NCBI RefSeq assembly: GCF_003590335.1
Contig: NZ_MIET01000046.1
Span: 62,001-126,000 of the forward strand
Length of the DNA stretch: 64,000 bases
Source: Pseudoalteromonas sp. MSK9-3
GTDB lineage: Bacteria > Pseudomonadota > Gammaproteobacteria > Enterobacterales > Alteromonadaceae
Direction of reading: 5' to 3'
The position numbers and the translations under genes are program-made. This document shows positions 34,864 through 44,642 of the stretch, one piece after another; positions within the stretch are counted from its first letter, which is position 1, and each line of letters starts with the position of its first letter. Under the pieces are notes generated by a model. It was not told the origin of the DNA. It did not search any database and was given only the letters and a program-made list of their open reading frames with translations.

Positions 34864-37743
34864 ATGAGACGATTATTTACAGTAAGTGCGCTATCACTTT
34901 TGGTTATGACTGGCTGCGGTACAACTTCTCAACAATTTAATAGTCCATCTTCGGCATTGGTTGCTGAGTCTTTGGTCGTGAGTCCCAACGATGATAGACA
35001 ATACCAAACAATGCGCCTTGAAAATGGCATCGACGTATTATTGATCTCAGATCCTAAAGTTGAAAAGTCCGCAGCTGCGCTGAGTGTTGGTGTTGGATTA
35101 CTCCATGATCCGATGACACAACAGGGGATGGCACACTATTTAGAACATATGTTATTTCTTGGCACTGAACGTTACCCTGACTCTAAAGGGTATACGAACT
35201 TCATGACCAACAATGGCGGTACACATAATGCTTACACTTGGCTTGACATAACCAACTATATGTTCAAGGTCAATAACGATGCCTATGATGAAGGGTTGGA
35301 TCGATTCTCTGATTTTTTCAAAGCGCCTAAGCTATACCCTGAATACACAGACAAAGAAAAAAACGCCGTAAACGCAGAGTGGTCTATGCGTCGTGAAATG
35401 GACTTTTTTGGTCAGTTTAAACTCGCAAGAAGCATGTATGGGGATCATCCAGCAAACCGCTTCCTAATTGGTAACTTAGAGACTCTAGGTGACAAAAAAA
35501 ACAGTAGTTTACATGAAGAAACCGTGGCTTTTTACGAGCGTTATTATTCATCAAATATCATGAAGGTGGCGATGATCTCAAATGAGTCGACTGCTGATAT
35601 GGCCAAGAAGGCGAAAACGTATTTTTCTACCATAAAGAATAAGCACATTGATAAGCCTGAAGTTTCGAAATCTATCGAGTTTAGCAAAGTCGGCAAGAAG
35701 CTCATCCATTATGTTCCCAATGAAGATGTGAAGCAGTTAAAAATTGATTTTACGATTGACAACAACAGCGGTGATTTTGCCGTCAAACCTAATTACTTTG
35801 TGACTTATTTACTAAGTAATGAAATGGCAGGCGGGCCAGCACAAGTATTGAAAGACAAAGGATGGATATCGAGTTTAACGGCTTACGCCAGTCCTAGTAT
35901 GTATGGCAATTATGGCTCACTAACGGTTGATATCAATTTAACTGATTCTGGTATGGCTCATCGTCGCGACATTATATCAGCTGTTATGCAATATATTGAG
36001 TTAATAAAAAAAGAGGGAGTAAACGACAAATACTTCGATGAGATCAGTACGTCATTAAGTAATGAGTTTCAATTTCTTGAAAAAGGAGATGAATTTAGCT
36101 ATGTCAGTAGCGTTGCTGACAGCATGCAAAAAGTTCCATTAAATCATGTGCTGAATTCTGCGTTTTACTATGCCAAGTTTGATGCAACTGCAGTAAATAA
36201 TGTGCTTAAACAGCTAACTCCTGAGCGACTGAGGGTTTGGTATATTAGCCAGCAAGAACCGTCTGACACTGATCTACATTTTTATGATGGTAGATATAAG
36301 ATCTCAGCAATAACTGATGACGACATTGCTCAATGGTATCAGCCGTCAGAGCTAAACTTGGAATTACCAACAGTAAATCGTTTATTACCACAAAACTTTG
36401 ATATTAAAACGACCTCCGAACAAGCACGTAATGGCGTGTCTGAGGTTTATAAAGATGAAAGAGTGACTGTATGGCATGCAGCTAGCGAGCGTTTCGCACA
36501 TCAGCCAAAAGGCTCTATGGATATTTTCATTAATACTGCTGAACCGCTAAGTAATGTAAAGCATGCCATTGCGATGCAACTGTGGGCTGACCTGTTTTCA
36601 TTACAACAAAGTCGGTTGATCACCGAGGCAAGTGTGGCAGGTATGTCAGTGAGTTTGGCGCCCGGCAATGGCTTGATCTTATCTGTGTCAGGATTTACGG
36701 ATAAACAACCTGTTTTGATAAGCCATGCGCTTAAAAATATTGAAATCTCATTAAATAAAACCATGTTTGCTCAGGCAGTTGATAGGTACCGCCGAGGCTT
36801 AATGAATGCGCAAAAGCAGTTCCCATTTCGTCAGGCTTTTGGCCAATACTCTGACATGAGTCGCTCTGGGGGCTTTGACCTTTCAGAAAAGCTAAAAGCA
36901 CTAGATGAAATAACCGTTATGGATTTTATCCAGTTGCAAAGAAAAACATTAACTGAAAATAATATTCGGGTATTTAGTTATGGGAACTATAGCCAAGAAG
37001 AGGTTGAAGCAATTTCGACTGAGATTAACCACGCGTTACCTGAACCGAAAAAAGTAACGAACTACACTCGTTCACAATATGTGTTGCCTAAGCAAGGGCA
37101 AACACTTGTTTGGCAAGAGGACATAACGGTTGCTGATGTCGCAATTGTTGATATGCATGTTCACCCAGTACCTGGTTATGCACAAAAGGCACAAGGGTTA
37201 GTCTTGCAATCGCATTTTAGACAACACGCATTCGAAGTACTTCGTACAGAGGAGCAGCTTGCCTATGCTGTGGGCGCAACAGCACAAAGTATCGATGATT
37301 ATTCGGCAATGGGTTTGTATATTCAGACTCCAGTGAATGGTGTTGAGAAAATGCAGCAGCGCTTTGAGGCATTTAAAATCGAATATGGACAGATTTTGAC
37401 TCAGCTGAGTGAAAAAACGTTTACTGGTTTAAAAACGGCCCTATTGGTTTCATTAAAAGAGGAACCAAAGAATCTAGCTGAAGAGTTTAGCCCGTTAATC
37501 ACCGACTGGTACAGAGAGCGCTACGACTATGATTCAAAGGACAAGTTGATCAAAGCCGTTGAGCAAGTGTCTTTAGAAGACATCAAGGCATATTACAAGC
37601 AAACAATGTTAAACCCAGACGCTGCGAGAATTAATGTTCAAATGCGTGGAGAAAAGTTTGCTGATCAGCCTTTTGCAACACTGCCTAATCAAACCGTAGT
37701 GAAATCGCTTAGTGACTTGTATGAGCAAGTTGAGATGCAATAA
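34864..37743 (+). CDS. M16 (insulinase/pitrilysin-family) lipoprotein peptidase
   Basis: A 959-residue zinc peptidase of the pitrilysin type with the full set of four M16 half-domains. The signal peptide ends in a lipobox (VMTGC, Cys18), so it is membrane-anchored, unlike soluble E. coli PtrA. The inverted zinc motif HYLEH (91-95, Glu94 catalytic) and Glu172 in NAEW have the same spacing as PtrA (His88/Glu91/His92/Glu169). GGTHNAYTWLDITNYMF is the conserved segment after the zinc motif. It would degrade short peptides in the periplasm or at the outer membrane. A terminator follows the gene. Confidence 0.93.
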   Translation: MRRLFTVSALSLLVMTGCGTTSQQFNSPSSALVAESLVVSPNDDRQYQTMRLENGIDVLLISDPKVEKSAAALSVGVGLLHDPMTQQGMAHYLEHMLFLGTERYPDSKGYTNFMTNNGGTHNAYTWLDITNYMFKVNNDAYDEGLDRFSDFFKAPKLYPEYTDKEKNAVNAEWSMRREMDFFGQFKLARSMYGDHPANRFLIGNLETLGDKKNSSLHEETVAFYERYYSSNIMKVAMISNESTADMAKKAKTYFSTIKNKHIDKPEVSKSIEFSKVGKKLIHYVPNEDVKQLKIDFTIDNNSGDFAVKPNYFVTYLLSNEMAGGPAQVLKDKGWISSLTAYASPSMYGNYGSLTVDINLTDSGMAHRRDIISAVMQYIELIKKEGVNDKYFDEISTSLSNEFQFLEKGDEFSYVSSVADSMQKVPLNHVLNSAFYYAKFDATAVNNVLKQLTPERLRVWYISQQEPSDTDLHFYDGRYKISAITDDDIAQWYQPSELNLELPTVNRLLPQNFDIKTTSEQARNGVSEVYKDERVTVWHAASERFAHQPKGSMDIFINTAEPLSNVKHAIAMQLWADLFSLQQSRLITEASVAGMSVSLAPGNGLILSVSGFTDKQPVLISHALKNIEISLNKTMFAQAVDRYRRGLMNAQKQFPFRQAFGQYSDMSRSGGFDLSEKLKALDEITVMDFIQLQRKTLTENNIRVFSYGNYSQEEVEAISTEINHALPEPKKVTNYTRSQYVLPKQGQTLVWQEDITVADVAIVDMHVHPVPGYAQKAQGLVLQSHFRQHAFEVLRTEEQLAYAVGATAQSIDDYSAMGLYIQTPVNGVEKMQQRFEAFKIEYGQILTQLSEKTFTGLKTALLVSLKEEPKNLAEEFSPLITDWYRERYDYDSKDKLIKAVEQVSLEDIKAYYKQTMLNPDAARINVQMRGEKFADQPFATLPNQTVVKSLSDLYEQVEMQ

Positions 37744-37758
37744 CTTTTAACTGTATGG

Positions 37759-37783
37759 GCAGCGAGTATTTATTACTTGCTGC
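37759..37783 (+). terminator. Terminator after M16 peptidase gene
   Basis: GCAGCGAGTA and TACTTGCTGC pair (one G-T wobble) across a 5-base loop, followed by a T-rich tract. The rest of the gap to pqiC shows nothing recognisable. Confidence 0.7.
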
Positions 37784-37976
37784 TCTGATTTTTAATTTAT
37801 GACTCGCTGAGTGGCATACAGGTATTTGATGTCTTGTTAGAGAATCAGGTTTCTTTAAGTCACTCAATCATCACCTCATGGCACGCCAAGCATAACCGCT
37901 TCACGTAACAGGAGAACGAGTTTAGATACTTCGCGAGAAGCACTATTAAATGTAGGAAAGGAAAGCTAAAAGCTTA

Positions 37977-38573
37977 TTACAGCGCAGCGCGTACTTTTTC
38001 TAGTTCTGCTTTTAGCTCCATATTGACTTGGGTCCAACTGTTTTCGAGGGCATTGACAAGCGCAGGGTACCCATCGGCTTGTAATGGCTGAGAAGCCACA
38101 AAGTATTGTGTTTTTAATAATCTCTTTTGATCATTGTGATAGTAAAAAATATACCAATTCCCCGAAATTACCCCACCATGCTCTTCATGTCCTGCAAAGT
38201 CACTCACATGAATTTCGACTTCAAAATAGGGAGACTGCAAGGCACCAACTCGTGCGTCAATCACTTGCCAGTTATTGAGCGCTCGGGCCAAAATATGCTG
38301 TGCGGATTTGTACAACATATGTTTTGGGTGTTCTGACCAGTAATTAAAGTTCGCAATTGATACACTATGGTTAGTACGTATTTGGGCAATTGCCTGTTGG
38401 TCCGATAAGCCAATGATCTTTATTGGTTTAAGTAATACAGTATTATCGGGTGCTAAGCTATTACTCACTTTGGCGCTGGTACTAAACTGATAGTACTCGA
38501 TGCCATTGTTTGAACTACCTGTGCATCCTACAACAAAAAGTACACTGAAGAACGCGGGGATCAAGCCTTTCAT
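37977..38573 (-). CDS. pqiC: PqiC-like outer-membrane lipoprotein
   Basis: A 198-residue lipoprotein (lipobox VVGC) of the ABC-type transport auxiliary family, the PqiC/YmbA component. GIEYYQFST is the usual opening after the linker, and a C-terminal ALENSWTQVNMELKAEL helix closes the domain. With PqiA and PqiB it forms a system that bridges the envelope and moves lipids; PqiC sits at the outer membrane. Its ATG overlaps the pqiB stop codon by one base (TAATG), so the two are coupled. Confidence 0.88.
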   Translation of the reverse strand: MKGLIPAFFSVLFVVGCTGSSNNGIEYYQFSTSAKVSNSLAPDNTVLLKPIKIIGLSDQQAIAQIRTNHSVSIANFNYWSEHPKHMLYKSAQHILARALNNWQVIDARVGALQSPYFEVEIHVSDFAGHEEHGGVISGNWYIFYYHNDQKRLLKTQYFVASQPLQADGYPALVNALENSWTQVNMELKAELEKVRAAL

Positions 38574-40228
38574 TATTTTTTCCTTGGCTCTGGATCTTCA
38601 GGGCTTTGCTTGTCAAAAATAAGCATACTCGGTTGCTCTGTTAAGCCTTTTGATATTGGTTTTAGTGTATTAGAGAGGCTTTCTAATTCTTCTAATGTGT
38701 CTGTCAATTGTTCAACCATGCCAGAGCCTTGCTGATAATTGGTTAAAGTTTTCTCAAACTGCTTTAAGCTAGAAGTTAATTGGCTTAGAGTTGAGTTAAT
38801 ACTACCAAGACTGCTTTTTGTATCACCAGCAATATCTTTTTGGTTAAATTCGCTGATCAGTTTATTCATTTCCATTGCAAGTAACCTATATTCCTGTAAT
38901 GTTCCGTCAAATGTTGTCATTGTTTTTGACAGGGGTAAATCGTTTAATTTATTAAGTAAGTCTGTGACTTGTTCAGATAAAGCGGTAAATCCACTCGATA
39001 CACTCGGCAATACGGGATAAACAGAAGATTGCACAAGTTGAGCTGCTGGCGCTTTAGTGTAAAAATCTAGTTCTATATATACCGCACCTGTAAGTATGTT
39101 ACCACTTTTTAATGATGCTCGAAGCCCATTACTAATCCATTTTTCTATATTAGTCTGCCAATATGTTTTAGCTAACTCGCTTTGTTCATAAATTCGACCA
39201 TATTCTATTTTTATTAAAACAGGAACTGACGTGGTGTTTTGCTGAAAATAAAGCGGCTGGCCATCGCGCTCAATTTGAGCAGGGGCTTGTTCAACTGTTC
39301 CAATACGCATTCCCCTATATTCAACGGGTGCACCGATCCTGAGCCCTCTTATAGATTGCTCAAACTCTACCAAAAAGAAGTCAGCATTATCAAACCGTTT
39401 TTCTAAAGCGGCAGAGAAGCTCTCGTGGAGTTTATATTGGTTAAGTGCCTGAGCTTGATCCGCTGCGTGACTGTTGGGGGGGTAATCAACGGAAATGCCG
39501 CCTTTTATCAGCTTTGATAAACTGCCAGTAGAAACGTCTATTCCTTCGGTCGATAGGCTAATATTTACCCCTGCACTGACCCAAAAAATTGCATTGGTGG
39601 TGATCAATTTATCATAAGGTGCAAATATGAAAATGCCATACTCCATCGTCAGCTCATCAATATTGAACTTAGCTGATTCAATTTGTCCAATTTTATAATT
39701 TCTGAAGTAGATACCAGACCCAACATCGAGTACTTCAGCCTGATTTGCAGTAAGACTAAAGCGCTTACCCATTACATCGGGGCTAATTAGGGCGGGTTCG
39801 TCTTGTAATGTAAATAAGGTAGAACGCGTTTCACTTTGACCTGGCTCTAATTCTAAATAAACACCCGATAATAATGTATTCATACCAGAGATCCCTGATT
39901 CATCAATTCGGGGTTTTACTATCCAGAGCTTAGCGTCTTCGGTTAATAAATCGTCATAATGTGTATCAATCTGAACTCGGGCGATAACGGCGTTTTGTTC
40001 AAGTTGTAACCTCAATGAATCGACAAGGCCTACTTTTACATTGCGCACTTTTATTTCGGTTTTTCCTGCGACAATGCCCTCGGCATTTTGCATTTTCACA
40101 AAAATCGTGTGGCCTTTGTTTATTTGGTGTTGGTAAAGCATCCAAGCAGTAATAATGAGCGCAATAACAGGCACTAGCCAGATCGCTGAAAATTTTGGTT
40201 TAGTGGCAATATTGGCGTGTTCATTCAT
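38573..40228 (-). CDS. pqiB: PqiB MCE/MlaD-repeat intermembrane transport protein
   Basis: A 551-residue periplasmic protein with one N-terminal membrane anchor (about 14-31), three MCE (MlaD) domains (about 38-130, 155-215 and 285-390) and a long helical C-terminal part (about 420-540), the elements from which PqiB builds its stacked rings and central needle. KTEIKVRNVKVGLVDSL, GIYFRNYKIGQIESAKF and APVEYRGMRIGTVEQAP are the three MCE cores. ATG 40228 is chosen; it overlaps the pqiA stop (ATGAATGA). A longer frame begins with an unsupported TTG at 40264. Confidence 0.92.
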   Translation of the reverse strand: MNEHANIATKPKFSAIWLVPVIALIITAWMLYQHQINKGHTIFVKMQNAEGIVAGKTEIKVRNVKVGLVDSLRLQLEQNAVIARVQIDTHYDDLLTEDAKLWIVKPRIDESGISGMNTLLSGVYLELEPGQSETRSTLFTLQDEPALISPDVMGKRFSLTANQAEVLDVGSGIYFRNYKIGQIESAKFNIDELTMEYGIFIFAPYDKLITTNAIFWVSAGVNISLSTEGIDVSTGSLSKLIKGGISVDYPPNSHAADQAQALNQYKLHESFSAALEKRFDNADFFLVEFEQSIRGLRIGAPVEYRGMRIGTVEQAPAQIERDGQPLYFQQNTTSVPVLIKIEYGRIYEQSELAKTYWQTNIEKWISNGLRASLKSGNILTGAVYIELDFYTKAPAAQLVQSSVYPVLPSVSSGFTALSEQVTDLLNKLNDLPLSKTMTTFDGTLQEYRLLAMEMNKLISEFNQKDIAGDTKSSLGSINSTLSQLTSSLKQFEKTLTNYQQGSGMVEQLTDTLEELESLSNTLKPISKGLTEQPSMLIFDKQSPEDPEPRKK

Positions 40229-41450
40229 ATGCGTGGTATTTATCCCATAGGATTCGAGGGTCAAAACTGTGTACGGCGATCATTTGGCATAACACCATGG
40301 TAGTAAAGAAGACTATTCCAAGCATTGGTTCCACAGTCAAGACATTTCCTAACTGAACTAATGACACGAGTACAATGACAACAAATACGTCGATCATGGA
40401 CCATTTGCCAATTATCTCTAGCAGTCTGTATAACTGACTGGCCTTTTTAGGAGAATGGCACTTGCTTGTTTGTGCGATTAAGTAAAAAAGTAATATGGCT
40501 TTAACTATCGGAATGCAGATACTGGCAAGAAAAATCAAGCTCGCAATCGGGTATGAACCGGACTCCCACATAATCACAATCCCAGAAAAAATCGTCGCTG
40601 GCGTATGGTGACCTAAATTTATCGTGTCCATGATAGGAAGGAGATTTGCTGGTATTAACAGTATCAGTGCTGTAAGCATCCAAATAGTTGCCCGTTCCAT
40701 AGAGTGAGGTTTTCTAAAATAGGTTTTTGCTTCGCACCGTGGGCAAGTATCTTCGTGAGATAATTGATTACAAATATGACAACGACGGAGTTTGTTTAAC
40801 ATTGCGGTTTGACCGCATAAATGTTCAACAGGTTCAAATTGGCACTGTTGTCGCTCCCAAAGCTCACTTTCATCTATCAATGTCAGAAGCTCAATAAAGC
40901 AAATAACAAACAAGACGTAAGCCCAAAAGCCATATCCCAGAGTCAGATCAGCCAGTGACATTAATTTAAATGCGCTTACGAGCACAGCGACCAAAAATAT
41001 ATCCGCCAAATTAAGAGGGGTAATATAGCTAAAGCTCTTTGTCAGTTTTCGTGCAACACTTAATCTGAGTTTTGGCCAAAGTTTACTATGAGAAATTAAC
41101 GTTAATAGGCATACATACACAGGCATTAATAAGATGGTGAACAAAAAAAGACCTGCGAGTACGGCATTGTATTTTTCACTGAGTAATATACAGGCTTGCC
41201 AAAGGCTAATTTGCTGGGTTAGTCCATGTTGACTAAAAGAAATGAAACTAGGATAGAGACTGGTAAATAAAAATAATAAAGAGGTGATTGCAAATGCCAT
41301 ATTCCATTGTGATAAATGTTGTCGGCATGTAATTAAATGCGCGCCACAATTTGGACAGGTTGCTTTTTGCTGAGTACCTAACTGACCAACTTGAACTAAT
41401 CTATCACATTGTTTGCACGCTATTATCACGATAAAGCCAATCACACTCAC
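40221..41450 (-). CDS. pqiA: PqiA inner-membrane protein
   Basis: A 409-residue inner-membrane protein with two homologous halves, each introduced by a cysteine-rich zinc-ribbon: CKQCD with CPNCG near the N-terminus, and CHICN with CPRCEAK around residue 220. Each half has about four membrane segments. PqiA is the membrane partner of PqiB in the paraquat-inducible envelope system. The start is uncertain: GTG 41450 gives the longest frame, GTG codons 6 and 21 bases later are alternatives, and none has a good ribosome binding site. It is the first gene of pqiABC. Confidence 0.9.
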   Translation of the reverse strand: MSVIGFIVIIACKQCDRLVQVGQLGTQQKATCPNCGAHLITCRQHLSQWNMAFAITSLLFLFTSLYPSFISFSQHGLTQQISLWQACILLSEKYNAVLAGLFLFTILLMPVYVCLLTLISHSKLWPKLRLSVARKLTKSFSYITPLNLADIFLVAVLVSAFKLMSLADLTLGYGFWAYVLFVICFIELLTLIDESELWERQQCQFEPVEHLCGQTAMLNKLRRCHICNQLSHEDTCPRCEAKTYFRKPHSMERATIWMLTALILLIPANLLPIMDTINLGHHTPATIFSGIVIMWESGSYPIASLIFLASICIPIVKAILLFYLIAQTSKCHSPKKASQLYRLLEIIGKWSMIDVFVVIVLVSLVQLGNVLTVEPMLGIVFFTTMVLCQMIAVHSFDPRILWDKYHAYE

Positions 41451-41538
41451 ACCATATCGCTAGTGTGATACATCGTGTGTATGAGTGCAATTTGTTTTGA
41501 TGATTGTTTTTGTTATGCCAATCAGCCAAAGAGAATGG

Positions 41539-42342
41539 TTACTGCATATCAAAGATGGCGACTGTTTGCCTGCTAATTGCTAATAGAGTGCCATCTGGTG
41601 CATAGATTTTTGCATCTTCTAGACCATAGCCATTTGCTGCATGGTGTGTTTGTGCGTCTAAGCCAAACCATGCATCGTTATCGAGATTAACGTCTTGCAC
41701 AAACTCAATATACCACGACATGCTGCTAGCAGGAGATGGCGCGTTGGCCATTTGTAATAAAGTTGGGGGCCAAGCATCCGCTAATGCAAGCAGGTGTAAT
41801 TCGTTTAGGTTATCAGATGGGGCTTTTTTAAAGCGCATCCAGCCACCTAGGTTTGAGTTGTTCGAACCACTAAATGGCATGTCACCGGTTTGCAAATTTA
41901 GGTCAACATGTTGAAAGAATGCTGGCATGACATGCTCTTGATAGGGCAGCACGTGTGCACTGCTAGCAGGGCGCAAATTATGTTGATGAGTTACAGGCAC
42001 ATTGACCTTTGACGCACGTTCTTTTGCAAAGCAGGCTTGCGCAATCAGGCAAACCTTTGCGTCTTGTTTAATTGTGCACAACATTTGAGTTGCGTTTTTG
42101 CCACTACGGAGTATTTGCGTCTCTAAAGTAAACGGTTGTTCGGCGAACAGAGGCCCGACAAAATTGGTACTCATCGACAATAACCGACGATCATCTGCTA
42201 GCTGGTGTTTCATGTTTTGCAGCATAATTGCTGCTGAAAGCCCGCCAAAAGCCGTTCGGCCTTGACACCAATTTTGTGGGAATGTTAATTCACAAGAGCT
42301 CGCTTTTAATAGCGGATCAGTAATTATTTCATCGAAGGTCAT
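41539..42342 (-). CDS. TesB-like acyl-CoA thioesterase family protein
   Basis: A 267-residue protein with a double hotdog fold of the thioesterase (TesB-like) superfamily. The N-terminal WCQGRTAFGGLSAAIMLQ holds the substrate-loop signature, and a second hotdog with NLGGWMRF and a conserved aspartate in LALADAWPPT follows. The ending SRQTVAIF is the usual closing strand. These enzymes hydrolyse acyl-CoA thioesters; chain length is not predictable. AGGA lies upstream of ATG 42342. It is divergent from dnaK. Confidence 0.87.
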   Translation of the reverse strand: MTFDEIITDPLLKASSCELTFPQNWCQGRTAFGGLSAAIMLQNMKHQLADDRRLLSMSTNFVGPLFAEQPFTLETQILRSGKNATQMLCTIKQDAKVCLIAQACFAKERASKVNVPVTHQHNLRPASSAHVLPYQEHVMPAFFQHVDLNLQTGDMPFSGSNNSNLGGWMRFKKAPSDNLNELHLLALADAWPPTLLQMANAPSPASSMSWYIEFVQDVNLDNDAWFGLDAQTHHAANGYGLEDAKIYAPDGTLLAISRQTVAIFDMQ

Positions 42343-42494
42343 TGTTGGATCCTATATAATTCGTTTTTTTGTAATGATGGGTAGCATATCTGGTCATACC
42401 TGTTTAATAAACCGCTATTATTGATGTTTTTTTGTCTAAAAAAGGCGTTTATAGAAAAAATTTCAAAAAAAGTGCATTTTTTTTTGTTTTTACG

Positions 42495-42523
42495 GTTGAA
42501 TTAGATTTTACCGCCCCTATTTA
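42495..42523 (+). promoter_or_regulatory. Sigma32-like heat-shock promoter of dnaK
   Basis: GTTGAAT (42495-42501) resembles the -35 CTTGAAA and CCCCTATTTA (42514-42523) the -10 CCCCATNTA of sigma32 promoters, with a 12-base spacer. It lies about 47 bases before the dnaK start. Confidence 0.65.
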
Positions 42524-42569
42524 CAAGTCATCTAAACAGAACAACGAATTTTGAAGTCGGAGAAGATTC

Positions 42570-44501
42570 ATGGGTAAAATTATTGGAATCGATTTAGGTA
42601 CTACTAACTCTTGTGTAGCAGTACTTGATGGTGAAAAAGCACGCGTTATCGAAAACGCAGAGGGCGATCGTACAACCCCTTCTATTATTGCATTTACTGC
42701 AGAAGGTGAAACGCTTGTAGGTCAACCTGCTAAGCGCCAAGCGGTTACAAACCCACAAAATACATTATTTGCAATCAAACGTTTGATTGGTCGTCGCTTT
42801 GAAGATGAAGAAGTACAACGTGACATCGACATCATGCCATTTAAGATTGCGAAAGCAGACAACGGTGATGCATGGGTAGAAGTACGTGGCGAAAAACGTG
42901 CTGCACCACAGATTTCAGCTGAAGTACTTAAGAAAATGAAGAAAACAGCTGAAGATTTTCTTGGTGAAGAAGTAACAGAAGCAGTAATCACTGTACCTGC
43001 ATACTTCAACGATTCACAGCGTCAAGCGACAAAAGATGCGGGCCGTATTGCTGGTCTAGAAGTTAAGCGTATTATCAACGAGCCAACAGCTGCTGCTCTT
43101 GCCTACGGTATGGACAAAAAGCAAGGCGATAACGTTATTGCTGTATACGACTTAGGTGGTGGTACATTCGATATTTCAATCATTGAGATTGATGAAGTAG
43201 ACGGCGAGCACACGTTCGAAGTACTAGCGACGAATGGTGACACGCACCTTGGTGGTGAAGATTTCGATAACCGCGTAATTAACTACCTAGTAGATGAGTT
43301 TAAGAAAGATCAAGGTATCGACCTTAAAACTGATCCTCTAGCGATGCAACGAGTTAAAGAAGCGGCTGAGAAAGCGAAGATCGAATTGTCTTCAGCACAA
43401 CATACAGAAGTTAACCTTCCTTATGTAACAGCTGATGCAACGGGTCCTAAGCACATGAATGTGAAGCTTACTCGTGCCAAGCTTGAGTCTTTAGTTGAAG
43501 ACTTAGTAACTCAGTCTATCGAGCCACTTAAGCGTGCACTAGCTGATGCTGACCTAACAGTAAGTGATGTAAATGACATCATCCTTGTTGGTGGTCAAAC
43601 ACGTATGCCACTAGTACAAACTACAGTGACAGAGTTTTTCGGTAAAGAGCCGCGTAAAGATGTAAACCCTGATGAAGCAGTAGCAGTTGGTGCTGCGGTT
43701 CAAGGTGGTGTACTAGCGGGTGATGTTAAAGACGTACTATTGCTAGACGTTTCACCATTGTCTCTAGGTATCGAGACGATGGGTCAGGTTATGACTGCAC
43801 TAATTGAGAAGAACACAACGATTCCTACTAAGAAATCGCAAACATTCTCAACGGCTGAAGACAATCAGTCAGCGGTAACTATCCACGTATTACAAGGTGA
43901 GCGTAAACGTTCAAGCGACAACAAGTCTCTTGGTCAGTTCAACCTTGAAGGTATTCGTCCTGCACAACGTGGTGCACCGCAAATCGAAGTTACTTTCGAT
44001 GTAGATGCTGATGGTATCTTACATGTATCTGCTAAAGATAAAGATACAGGTAAAGAGCAAAAGATCACAATCCAAGCTTCTTCTGGTCTAAATGATGAAG
44101 AAATTGAAAAAATGGTACGTGATGCAGAAGCAAATGCTGAAGAAGATAAAAAGTTCGAAGAGCTAGTTGCTTCACGCAACCAAGCTGATGCGATGCTACA
44201 CGGCACGCGTAAGCAAGTTGAAGAAGCCGGTGAGGAACTTCCAGCAGCAGATAAAGAAGCAATCGAAGCGGCTTTAACTGAACTTGAAACTGCAATCAAA
44301 GGTGATAGCAAAGAAGATATCGATGCTAAAGTACAAGCGCTTGCAGAAAAATCACAGAAGCTAATGGAAATTGCACAAGCTAAGGCACAAGCTCAACAAG
44401 CTGGTCCTGAAGCAGGTGAGCAACAGCCGGGTGCTGGCTCTTCTAAGCAAGACGACGATGTTGTTGATGCTGAGTTTGAAGAAGTTAAAGACAACAAGTA
44501 A
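42570..44501 (+). CDS. dnaK: Hsp70 chaperone DnaK
   Basis: A 643-residue cytoplasmic ATP-dependent chaperone. The nucleotide domain begins GKIIGIDLGTTNSCVAV and has AVITVPAYFND, YDLGGGTFDISI and the late LVGGQTRMPLV; the linker is DVLLLDVSPLSLG. The C-terminal lid ends in DDDVVDAEFEEVKDNK, the conserved EEVKD tail. GGAG lies 7 bases before ATG 42570. It is followed by dnaJ after a 141-base gap with a strong hairpin. Length is nearly that of E. coli DnaK (638). Confidence 0.99.
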   Translation: MGKIIGIDLGTTNSCVAVLDGEKARVIENAEGDRTTPSIIAFTAEGETLVGQPAKRQAVTNPQNTLFAIKRLIGRRFEDEEVQRDIDIMPFKIAKADNGDAWVEVRGEKRAAPQISAEVLKKMKKTAEDFLGEEVTEAVITVPAYFNDSQRQATKDAGRIAGLEVKRIINEPTAAALAYGMDKKQGDNVIAVYDLGGGTFDISIIEIDEVDGEHTFEVLATNGDTHLGGEDFDNRVINYLVDEFKKDQGIDLKTDPLAMQRVKEAAEKAKIELSSAQHTEVNLPYVTADATGPKHMNVKLTRAKLESLVEDLVTQSIEPLKRALADADLTVSDVNDIILVGGQTRMPLVQTTVTEFFGKEPRKDVNPDEAVAVGAAVQGGVLAGDVKDVLLLDVSPLSLGIETMGQVMTALIEKNTTIPTKKSQTFSTAEDNQSAVTIHVLQGERKRSSDNKSLGQFNLEGIRPAQRGAPQIEVTFDVDADGILHVSAKDKDTGKEQKITIQASSGLNDEEIEKMVRDAEANAEEDKKFEELVASRNQADAMLHGTRKQVEEAGEELPAADKEAIEAALTELETAIKGDSKEDIDAKVQALAEKSQKLMEIAQAKAQAQQAGPEAGEQQPGAGSSKQDDDVVDAEFEEVKDNK

Positions 44502-44512
44502 TTGTTGACTTG

Positions 44513-44550
44513 TAAGGGCGCGCTGGCGAATTTCGCTTGTCGCGCCCTTA
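44513..44550 (+). other. GC-rich hairpin between dnaK and dnaJ
   Basis: TAAGGGCGCG (44513-44522) pairs with CGCGCCCTTA (44541-44550), and an inner GCGAA/TTCGC stem extends it. No T-run follows. It begins 11 bases after the dnaK stop and may be an attenuator or an mRNA-stabilising stem that gives more DnaK than DnaJ. Confidence 0.6.
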
Positions 44551-44642
44551 GTGTATGTAAATTTTGGTAATGTGTGTTTAATTACAGATTACCAGCTTGG
44601 CAGATACGTTGATTGCCAACCAATTAGAGTAGTGTGATAACT

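Noticed and set aside
37801..37976. Possible small gene between the M16 peptidase and pqiC
   Set aside because: A ribosome-binding-like AGGAG is present, but no frame of useful length follows it.
40229..40264. Upstream TTG start for pqiB
   Set aside because: The extra twelve residues lie inside pqiA and precede a natural ATG with a membrane anchor.
43934..44311. Long minus-strand frame inside dnaK
   Set aside because: Serine/alanine-rich antisense frames are expected from the codon bias of dnaK; no independent support.
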